Source: Aplysia californica (Eukaryota; Mollusca; Gastropoda; Aplysiida; Aplysiidae). Taken from it: a stretch of 64,000 nucleotides of DNA. Below are positions 55,733 to 64,000 of the stretch, piece by piece; the first letter of the stretch is position 1, and every line of letters starts with the position of its first letter. The stretch covers positions 2,504,732-2,568,731 of the forward strand of contig NW_004797292.1 in assembly GCF_000002075.1 (NCBI RefSeq), in the 5' to 3' direction. The position numbers and the translations under genes are program-made. Under the pieces are notes generated by a model, which was given only the letters and a program-made list of their open reading frames with translations, made no database searches and had not been told where the DNA came from.

Positions 55733-56003
55733 GAAACTTTGAAGTAAGGTGCCTCCTCACAACATAGTGTTATTAACTGAGCTCCTGTACTCAGCAGGTG
55801 TATTTTCACTTTAACTCTCACACAGGTGCTGCGAGGAGATTATAAACCAGAGAGGAGGGACGCAAGTACACTGAAAGTTTAAAAAGTATGTGTGTCAATC
55901 TCTGTGTTGACACGGTTGTTTCATTCCTCAACATTTTTTCGTCAGACAATCTATCGCAACAAAGGTTGCTGTTAAAAGAAAAGGTTGCTGTTGAAGGAGT
56001 TGA

Positions 56004-56265
56004 TTTATAACATGAGGGACTGAGATGCAAAACCCGCTACATCCATTTTAGCACTTTTGAGAAAATGAGCTTTTTTAAAAATTCTGCTATATACGCACGA
56101 ACATACGCAAAAAGAAGCTTTTTAGTGGCTTTTATGAAGTATGCGTTGGGTTTTGGTCGAAAACACTTTGGTGCATCTGATAACGGGTAACAATGTCACA
56201 TGTGCATATCTCGATTTTTTCCCAAAATGTCGCTTTGTGGGTTTTGCATCTCACCCCTTTATAAA
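56004..56265. mobile_element. MITE family g
   Basis: Terminal inverted repeats with GAGATGCAAAACCC on the left and GGGTTTTGCATCTC on the right, bordered by TTTATAA and TTTATAAA. Confidence 0.78.
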
Positions 56266-56431
56266 GGAAATTTCCCTTACACAAAAGCTTTGGCTTCTGT
56301 TAGGTGGAGGTTGCATAGAGTTGCTCTTAAGTGGACAGCACTACACTTCAATCTTTCAAGCTTTTGCCCCTCAAATTAGACTTGTGAGAAAAATTAATTT
56401 AGGAGTGACAGAAATAAAGTTTTTACGTTTT

Positions 56432-56612
56432 AGTTTTAGATAGAGTTTCACGGCACTTGGAACACAATTTGGTCATATAAGTGCAGAAGATTAGAGATTA
56501 CAAGAGAGTAACAAACACAAAATAGAAGGAGGGGAGATAAAGAAGATAGATGTATGATAGGAAAGGAAAGAAGGAGCAAACAAGATCAGAGCATCTGCTG
56601 ACCACCCAGAAA
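56432..56612 (-). mobile_element. A-type SINE copy M7 (minus)
   Basis: Full length, diverged; the last A copy before MSL2. Confidence 0.88.
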
Positions 56613-56949
56613 GAATAAAGAGAGTGCAGAAAGTATTCCATGAAAACTGGCATAGAGGGAAACAGACTGAATACACAAAAGTGGGAAAAAAAGGCTACAA
56701 CTACAAGAGATTGTACAATTCACATAAATCAGTCAACATCTAAAGAAAAACCCATGACCAAATAACAAACAAATATACATACTTTAAACAGTAATGTAAT
56801 GTCTCCACACTCAGCACAAATAATTGCTGTAAAAGAGGAATGGACGATAAAAACAAAGAGAGCAGCAACTGTTTTTCTCCGAACGCCGTGATAAAATAGA
56901 AAGTATGTGAACAAAACATTTGACGGTGTGCGCTAGTAAGTTATCTTTT

Positions 56950-57118
56950 TTAACACTTTGCAGTCTCTCAGCCAGCAGTGCAAAATACCCCATCTGGTCA
57001 CCCAGCCAGGAGAGTGACTGCAACAGACTTCTTGGGCCTGGCACAAAACTGCACTAGGTGACTGGAACGGATAATTTTCATTGCCGCATTATTGCGCCAA
57101 GTGACAGCAAAGTGTTAA
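56950..57118. mobile_element. TTAA-type MITE family b, copy 2
   Basis: TTAACACTTTGC and GCAAAGTGTTAA form perfect 12-bp inverted ends including the TTAA. Body as in 13407-13562. The size and ends suggest a piggyBac-type nonautonomous element. Confidence 0.85.
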
Positions 57119-58843
57119 ACCACAGTACGAAAATTATTAACGACCTCCCTTTTTCCTTAGCCTTCACTTAAAATTTTTTAAAACAAAACTAAAACAACAA
57201 ATGAGACTTCATCACTGAGAAAGTTGTACAAATTGTCTAACTAAGCAAAATTTACCCACATCGTTGACAGTGAATGTTCCACGTCATACAGAAAAGCATC
57301 ATGAAAAATTCAATTCTCAGTGCATTACTCTAGGATGATCACAACACAGATCAAGAGTTGCCAGTACATTACATGTACAAAATTACACAACCAGCTCTGG
57401 CAAAAGTGACGGCTAGGTCAAATGTGAAAAGGGGGGGGGGGGGGAGTCTCAAAAGCATTGTTAGAGTTAGTTCCTAGCTGATGAAACTGATTTTCGCATG
57501 ATGAACAATGTCGCCCTAGATGTTTAGATTAGTTGTTTAGGGAATTGTGACATAAAAATCAGGATTCTCAAAACCTGTCAGTCTGACATCTGTGTGTTGC
57601 GTTCTTACTTACTCAGCACCAGAAAAGTACTCAAAATTCAAGGCCAGTTGGAAATAAAAAGTGCCGAACACATTTTCAAGAACCAAATTTTTTGCCTCAT
57701 ATTTAATATTGTGTAGAATAATTCCTAAATGACGAAAAGATTTCCACATCCTCTTAATTTCACTATGTGCATGCTAGACCGTATCTCTATTAAATAGAAT
57801 CTCCATGGTATAGAGCCTGTTTTTCTAATTATGATGGTAAAGTCTGACTGAGCCTTGCTGACCAGTCTGTTTTCTAGAAGAAAATATATGGAAAGAGGTG
57901 CACAAATACAAATTATGGTGATGTGTTTTCCCTCACAGAGATCAAACATAATTTTAAGTGAGAAGATGTTTAAAAAAAAAAAATATATATATATAAATTT
58001 ATAATATACATGTTAACAAAAATCAAGAAGTAGAAACTGTGCATGAAACAAAAATTTTGAAAGTTAAGGAGCAGGCTACTTCATGGTGATTGGCTTTTTT
58101 GATACAGAAAAAATCCAACATAGCATAATAGCATACTCAGATTAACAGAACACTCATCATGTGACAACCTTTAAGAAATGTTTCACCCTAAGAACGTTTT
58201 TTTTATACCATCCATTCTTTGCGGTGAAAAAAACACAAAAAAACCCAACCTTTTTGTTCGTAAGCTACAATCGCCTTGCGTTGCCCATACTTGGAAGTTT
58301 GTCAAACACCACCACAACTTTGTTCCTTTGTGCTTTAATCCAACGCTGTAATCTTGGGACATTTAAAAAAGGCCAGTTGATGCTAAGCACATGATACTCA
58401 GTCTATCCTCAAAATGCCAACTTTGACTAGGTGCTAGCCCTGAAGCCCCCACACTAAACGATTGAGAAATGAGAAACAATGTGTATTTCAAACTGCTAAA
58501 ATATTAGTTGTCTAGGTATAGGATGAGCAGCTTTTATGACATGATACCACCCTATGTTTCCAAATATATAGTGATCATGTGAAGCTTGAATTTCGAACTC
58601 TGACTAAACCCATCTATAGAATCTTAATATATGACTTTTGACAGCTGATATGCTGTTTTGAGATTTACCACGCTTGGGAATCCCCATACTAGTTCCTCAA
58701 GTTCAAAATCTTCAACAATGTATTTCATTAATTACAAGAAGAGCTAAATAATTTAATTTACAGAGGTGTCTGTGACCAGTCTTCTCGAGCCCACACCAGA
58801 CGACAGACAAGTACTTTTGTGGTCCCGATAAAGAGAGAAAAGT
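57119..58843 (-). other. MSL2 3' UTR and flank
   Basis: Downstream of the MSL2 stop. AT-rich, one poly-G run (57431-57443), no other coding region recognised. The poly(A) site cannot be fixed. Confidence 0.45.
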
Positions 58844-60421
58844 TTATAACTTTGGAATTGGAGAAAGTCGAGGCATGCTTCTATCAAAACTTGAATCGAG
58901 GTTGTCACTGTCTCGCAAGATGTGCATAAGAGGAGGTGCAAAGTCACCACTCTGAAGCGGATTTTTACAGCCATTACACATGCAGTTAGTACAACCTCTT
59001 TTTTCACTGTAGCAAGGACATTTCTGACCAAAACAAGTCAGGTGATTAGGTTTCTTGAAGCGAGCACAACGACAGGTCTTTGCTTTCGGCATTTTTGGTG
59101 GGCAGTGATTTGTCTTGGTTTTTAAGCCTGCTCGTTTGAAGTTGGGAACAATAGTAGTCACATCAGGAGTAAGAATTTCACATTCATTACCATCCGTCTT
59201 TTTCCCTGGAAGCTTTATCGCATGACTACCCTTGTTATTATATTTCTGGTATCGCTTTTTAGAAATTGTCAAAGTCAAGCGTGGTTTCCCTGGCTCATCT
59301 GTGGAACTGGTAACATCATTGACTGATAATTCAGGCCTTGAGTCATTTTCTTGCAGTTTGTGGTGACGCGTTTCTTTGCGAGCAACTTCAACCTTTAAAT
59401 TGCCTGTTGATGAAACAGACTTGTCAACTGTAAGTTTGGACACAGGTGAGAGATTAGAGTTGTGGTCCTGATCACTACAGCTTCCTACTTCAATGCCAGA
59501 GTCAGGGTATGTGTCGGGTTGAACTTCGTCCAAAAATGTTTCTCGCCACAGCTGCCCAACACTGAATTTTCCTGACCTATCCCTGTGAGGTCGATGTGCA
59601 ATAAGAAAATCGGTTGTATCAGGCGGCAACCTTTTATTGTAAGGCCTTGTAGTTTTAACAAAATTTCTCTTGTTTGGGAGATTTTTTATTTTGGGTGTCA
59701 GTGCCTTCTTCTTCAGTTTGTTCACACGTGCTCGAAGACTGTTACAAGATTTGGGTGTTCTCAGTGAAAAGCGACCAGCAGCTGTTCTTGGCCTTCCTCT
59801 ACCTCTCTTCATCTGAACAACACCAACATTGGCACCACTAGTACTACTACTAGATTTACCATTCTGAAAGGTATTAACTTTTGAGTTATAGTCAGAAGAA
59901 ACTGCTTGGAACTCTGAGGAAATCTTAACACCACCACAGGATGACTTTGATACTGTTGGCAGTTCCTTTGGTGGAGGCGTCAAGACATAGTCATCACAGA
60001 ATCTTTCTGCCTCTTCCAATATCTTCAAGGTGCACTCTGCTTCAACACCACACCCATTGACCGAAGTTTTCGAAATTTCAGCTCCAAGCGGTGAACTAGA
60101 AACATACGCACACAGCTTTTTGAAACACAAGATCAACACTCTCAACTTCTTATTTTCCACAAAATGACCGTGATCTTTGCACCAACTACAAGAAGGCTTT
60201 AACCTCATCCGACCGCCAACACATGCCAAGCAAACATGATGTAAACAAACACCATGGGTAGGTCCTTGGGGGCGCAACATGATGCTTCCGCATACACAAC
60301 AAGATAGCATCTGACGCAGACACGGCAAGTATTTGAACAATTCACACCACGTTGATTTGTCCGACGAATCTGCATTCATAATGTACCTGAAAGTTGAAAG
60401 GTAGAAATTGTAGGCATCCAT
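58844..60421 (-). CDS. MSL2: MSL2, RING/CXC subunit of the MSL complex
   Basis: 525 codons in one uninterrupted exon. In animals MSL2 is a ubiquitin ligase that pairs with MSL1 in the MOF-containing MSL complex (H4K16 acetylation) and can ubiquitinate histone H2B. RING ligands fit C41, C44, C59, H61, C64, C67, C78, C81, with LKPSCSWCKD as in human MSL2. The DNA-binding CXC domain lies at about 450-489 (CRCARFKKPNHLTC ... CPCYSEKRGCTNCMCNGC). Between them is an AT-hook-like RGRGRPR (206-212) and low-complexity sequence. Human MSL2 is 577 aa. The start is the first ATG in frame, with A at -3 and G at +4. Convergent with EMSY and divergent from GCC2. Confidence 0.95.
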   Translation of the reverse strand: MDAYNFYLSTFRYIMNADSSDKSTWCELFKYLPCLRQMLSCCVCGSIMLRPQGPTHGVCLHHVCLACVGGRMRLKPSCSWCKDHGHFVENKKLRVLILCFKKLCAYVSSSPLGAEISKTSVNGCGVEAECTLKILEEAERFCDDYVLTPPPKELPTVSKSSCGGVKISSEFQAVSSDYNSKVNTFQNGKSSSSTSGANVGVVQMKRGRGRPRTAAGRFSLRTPKSCNSLRARVNKLKKKALTPKIKNLPNKRNFVKTTRPYNKRLPPDTTDFLIAHRPHRDRSGKFSVGQLWRETFLDEVQPDTYPDSGIEVGSCSDQDHNSNLSPVSKLTVDKSVSSTGNLKVEVARKETRHHKLQENDSRPELSVNDVTSSTDEPGKPRLTLTISKKRYQKYNNKGSHAIKLPGKKTDGNECEILTPDVTTIVPNFKRAGLKTKTNHCPPKMPKAKTCRCARFKKPNHLTCFGQKCPCYSEKRGCTNCMCNGCKNPLQSGDFAPPLMHILRDSDNLDSSFDRSMPRLSPIPKL

Positions 60422-62511
60422 TTTGCCGACAAAGTAGCTTCGAACCGCTAGAAGTGGCAATGTTTATATCGTCGTCGCCGACTGCAAAGATGTAAACACT
60501 TTTTTGGGGTGTGGAGTACCCAGAAATCAATGACGCAATATCAAGGGAAGTAACTGTTGCAACTTTTTAGTGTTACGTATGGGAGCTTTCTTTCGTGGAA
60601 ATCACATAATTGGAGGTCAGCATAGATATATAGTGCTGAAGATTGCTGATATAAAGGACTGGGAAATCTCGAAATGGTGCTAAATAAAAAATTTAAAAAA
60701 TAATTATAGGCCTACTGGTTAAGTGAAATCCTCTATTACAGTGGATTTTTTAAAAAAGCATTTCTTTCTCAGAAAATTGAAAATCTGGTGACAAAAGTGA
60801 TAAGTATTACAATTTTGTATTTTAAATTTAGGCCACACTTTGATGTAAGACGTTAAATATGTAATAATGTGACTGAAAGGCATAATGTAATAATTTTTAA
60901 AATAGTTTATGAATTGACACGGCGTAGTCAATGAAAGGTAATTAATTTACAACCATGCTTTGAGCAACGAGCAAAATATCGGCAAAAGAGTATGTCTGAG
61001 GCACACTTATTATGCTGATGCTCTTCCAGTATCAACAGAACTTATTTCTAGACAGAAAAAGTCTCAGGGGCTCCACGGCAAGTTTTAGGACTAGATAATT
61101 ATCTTAATGAAAGCTGACTGGTTTTAAAAAATGCTTTAGAATGACAAGTTCAGTGCTTTGACTGGACATTTGTCAGTAAATTAATTAACCCTAATGGTTG
61201 AGTGTAAGCCTGGTTACTAGGAGGTGTGGGTAAAAACTTTGTTGCATGTCGTTACATATAATGTAGACTCCAACATTCTAGCAGCTTAATGACACATAGG
61301 AAGGGAAGTTTTTAAACCAGCCCCCAGCCCCCAGCCCCCAGATTTGAGAGAATACTTTACAAAGATTTATGGAACCTGGAGCCTTTATCCTTTATCCAAG
61401 TATTCCATTTATTATTACGTGGGAACTTTCCGTCTCTCCTGCTTGCTCCAGCTACTTTCGGTTTACGCATAAGTGCTGAATTATTGTATTATGTGTCCGC
61501 CCTTTAGTTATAAACCTAGATAGTGTTCAAGGTCGATGGTGAAAAAGGGGGAAAAAGCAGGGGACACAACCCATCGCTTCCGGACACGCAGTAAACATAC
61601 ACAAACTATTATAGGCCTACTCTTGGACTCGGGTTATTTTGTGTAATCATTTTCACAACCCGATTTCCAATACCCTGTCCTTTGAATTACTCATCATGCT
61701 GCTACTTAATTAGGACTGCTTCTTTCTTGGAGAGTAATAGTCTTTAATAATAGATATATAGATTATCTAGACTAGATTCTAGATTTAGATCTACATTCTA
61801 CTGTTTATGCAGGTGAGTGGTTATGCCAAGTTATGGGGGGGGGGGGGGGAGTATAGTATATGTTTGGTCCGAGCATGCTTTAACATGTTGTAAACATAAG
61901 TGCATAAAGTCTTATATTATTTTTTTAACTCTGCATTAAATGTTTGTTCGTTTACCTTTGGGTTTTACATACCCATCGACTCAATCATGGCCATTTTAGG
62001 AGATGGCAGGCTTGGTCCTCGGTCAGGACACCGGCAGGCACAGAAAAATGCAGTTATGAAAATTTGGCTTGACGTTGATTCGAACCCAGAACCCAGCCAA
62101 CTACAAAAACAAACCATTTCTCTAACAACATGCCAAATTTCAAGTTTCTGTGTTGGAAAAAATAAAAATGGTGGAGAACACCCCCCCCCCCCCCCCCCCC
62201 CGGCATATATATGCAAGCAAAAAAAGGTGAAAAAGTGTTTTTGAGAAAAACAAGGTTACACATCGAAAATGTTAGTACACTATGTAAAACCCAGTAAAAT
62301 TGAATTCTGTTAATGTTAATCGCTCTCATATGACTTTGTGCAGTTACTAGCGCCGTATAACGCTTACTAAAATTTATGTTAATCACTTAGCAACTAGTGT
62401 CAATAAAATCTAGACTGAATGAGGGATTGGAAAATACCAAAAGTAAAAAGTGCTCAGAGTGAGTGAAAATCTTTCACCGAGACCCTTGTTAATGTTTTTC
62501 TTTTCTTTCAG
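60422..62511. promoter_or_regulatory. Divergent MSL2-GCC2 intergenic region
   Basis: About 2.1 kb between the two start regions. CGTCGTCGCCG sits just upstream of MSL2. GGGAAGTAACTG (about 60544) and CGCTTCCGGACACG (about 61574) are ETS-like. A likely noncoding GCC2 exon ends at 61812 (ATGCAG|GTGAGT). Poly-G occurs at 61837-61849, poly-C at 62181-62201, and AGCCCCC repeats at 61322. One shared bidirectional promoter is possible but not shown. Confidence 0.4.
62318..62372 (+). repeat. SINE 3' tail, solo
   Basis: CGCTCTCATATGACTTTGTG ... CTAGCGCCGTATAACGCTTA; no body. Confidence 0.6.
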
Positions 62512-62513
62512 AG

Positions 62514-62567
62514 GATGCACATTTATGAGGCCAGTGCTGCCTTAGAATCCAAGAAACAGTACAGATA
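62514..62567 (+). promoter_or_regulatory. Upstream open reading frame in the GCC2 leader
   Basis: An ATG three bases into the exon (62514) opens 17 codons (MHIYEASAALESKKQYR) ending TAG, 27 bases before the GCC2 start. It could dampen translation. Its relevance depends on transcripts containing this exon start. Confidence 0.45.
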
Positions 62568-62594
62568 GATTTCCAGTTCAGGAAAAGAGACAAC

Positions 62595-63814
62595 ATGTCT
62601 GATGAAAAAGGTGAAGCGAGTCTGCCCCCCTCCGGGGCTGCAACCCCTAAAGGCAAGGTAAGAAGGCACAAGTGACAATGGGCGCTACAAATGACCGTAT
62701 CCATTGTGGAACTAATTTGAAATGGGTTTTTGAAAGTCGAGCTATCTTACTTTTATGAGAGATAATGGCAGTGGGAACTTTCTGTAATATCAAAGTGGGT
62801 TAAAGATAGAAATACATTAGTCACCGCCTATGATCCTATTACTCGGTAGTTGGGGGGAAAAACCGGGATGGTAAACAAAGGGATCTCATCTTATCTGGAC
62901 TGCAAATTTAAGCAAACCATGACGGAATCAGAAATATTCCCCCCCCCCCCCCCCCCCCCCCTCCTCCTCTCCACCTCAAATGAAGTCAACAGGAGTTATG
63001 ATGCATGTATGATTTATGATGAGTGAAGAGTCTTCATCATGTTCTCATTGTGTTTGTTTTGACTCCTGTCCCAGCTGGACTCGCTGAACAGAGAAGACCT
63101 TGTGAAGTTTGTCAAGCGGCAAACAATGCTGCTCCAAAAATTGAAAGTTAAAAATGGAGGTAAGAATAGAATACATGAAAATTAAGTGTATATGAGGGCT
63201 CTTCAGTGTGTGTAAATGAAAGTATTATTTAACTGATAATGAATATATCTGCTGTGTGTTATTTCTGTTGTAAGTGTACTTGTCTTTGTCTCTGACTGCA
63301 GCCATCTGGAAAATATTCCTGGGGGCTATCTTAGTTCTTCTTGTCTTATGACCTCACCCTGCTATATGTCTACTTTGTCAACTAAAAAGAACAGGTACAA
63401 GCAGTAAATATTTCTGGAGGAGAAAAAGCAATGGGGGAACTCATTGAAAATACTCTGATCTCTCCTCCTTTTTCATGTTTGTTGCTCTCTTGTAAAACCT
63501 CTAATCTTCGGCACTAATATGACCTTATTGTGTTGCAAGTGCTTACTAAAACTAAAAACTCTCTTTGTCCTCTTTGTTTTTGATTGATAGTCAGTCACAC
63601 TATTTGTTTGTAACAAGGACAACTTTCTACCAATGCTCCTTTCCCATGTCTCTGTAATTCCTTTCAGCTTCTTAGTTTTTTCTTCACCTTGCTTTGACCC
63701 ATGTGGTTTCGATTTGGTTCACTGTCATATAATCTTATGTCCACAGAACTGGAAGCGAAAATTGCGGAAAAAGAAAATCTTAAAGAACAGGAAGTGGACA
63801 CAGCCAAAAAAAAT
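62595..63814 (+). CDS. GCC2: GCC2 (GRIP and coiled-coil golgin), N-terminal exons, partial
   Basis: Coding pieces 62595-62657, 63075-63159 and 63747-63814, all in phase, giving MSDEKGEASLPPSGAATPKG, LDSLNREDLVKFVKRQTMLL, QKLKVKNGELEAKIAEKE and on. It aligns with the human GCC2 start (KLETLPKEDLIKFAKKQMML, IQKAKSRCTELEKEIEEL). GCC2 (GCC185) is a long coiled-coil tether on the trans-Golgi network, bound through its C-terminal GRIP domain. Only the head is here; the gene continues past the window. The first exon begins at 62512 after a TTTCTTTCAG acceptor, so a 5' noncoding exon must lie upstream. Confidence 0.87.
62941..62960. repeat. Poly-C run
   Basis: About 21 C in the first coding intron of GCC2. 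Confidence 0.95.
63455..63562 (+). mobile_element. A-type SINE copy A18, 5' truncated
   Basis: It starts in the pyrimidine-rich middle and keeps the small hairpin and the GGCACTA ... CAAGTGC tail. Sense to GCC2. Confidence 0.82.
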
Positions 63815-63915
63815 GTAAGGGATAGGCGCAATCATATTTGTCCAGCAGCATTTTAATGTAATTATTATTTTTTATGTCCTCACCGGTGTCGTTTAGATTG
63901 TGTAGGTGAGCTTTT

Positions 63916-64000
63916 TTAACACTTTGTCCCCACGGGACGCCGATCGGCGACGGTAAGAAGCCGTCCCTTTTCCCCACATGACCCCGGTCGGTGACGGTAA
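63916..64000. mobile_element. TTAA-type element entering the window end
   Basis: TTAACACTTTGTCCCCACGG at the left is like family b, then two copies of a CGATCGGCGACGGTAA / CCGGTCGGTGACGGTAA block. Cut by the window edge. Confidence 0.5.

Noticed and set aside
1-64000. CRISPR array, bacterial operons or phage-type systems
   Set aside because: Spliced eukaryotic genes throughout; tandem repeats have no unique spacers of constant length.

Overview
The window looks like nuclear DNA of a lophotrochozoan animal, most likely a gastropod mollusc. This is inferred from intron-rich genes, metazoan chromatin and Golgi proteins, and a very dense load of SINEs and MITEs; the species cannot be named from the sequence alone. 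One 100-base assembly gap lies at 16010-16109 between poly-C tracts.

Layout. (1) 1-11.3 kb is repeat-rich: a 79-bp minisatellite, SINEs, LINE remnants, and an unidentified terminal coding exon of a + strand gene near 4752-4874. (2) 12847-42458 (+) is a 27-coding-exon gene that I read as EMSY, the BRCA2-interacting / Sin3-KDM5-associated transcriptional repressor. All exon phases join into one frame of 1377 codons. The N-terminal ENT domain and several EMSY-specific blocks are clear, but the last five exons add a bromodomain that human EMSY lacks. (3) 42.5-58.8 kb holds EMSY 3' flank and the probable 3' side of the next gene, with SINEs reversed in orientation. (4) 58844-60421 (-) is MSL2, a RING and CXC protein of the MSL histone acetyltransferase complex, in one coding exon. 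(5) 62595 to beyond the window end (+) is the 5' end of GCC2, a golgin, head to head with MSL2.

EMSY and MSL2, two chromatin regulators, are convergent; MSL2 and GCC2 are divergent and may share the 60.4-62.5 kb promoter region.

The most unusual structure is a SINE superfamily. At least four element types with different 5' bodies (called A, B, C and E here) share a 3' tail that folds into a hairpin. Between families both stem arms change together (GGCGCTC/GAGCGCC, GGCACTT/AAGTGCC, AGCACA/TGTGCT), which is base-pair covariation. A second small hairpin upstream also covaries (GTTAC/GTAAC against GTCAC/GTGAC). Every one of the 25 A-type copies with a body found by eye lies in the sense direction of the surrounding gene. 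Several MITE families (TTAA-type, 8-bp TSD type, a telomere-like-core type), LINE fragments and nested insertions are also listed. All exon calls come from reading splice sites and homology by eye; no search or transcript data were used.
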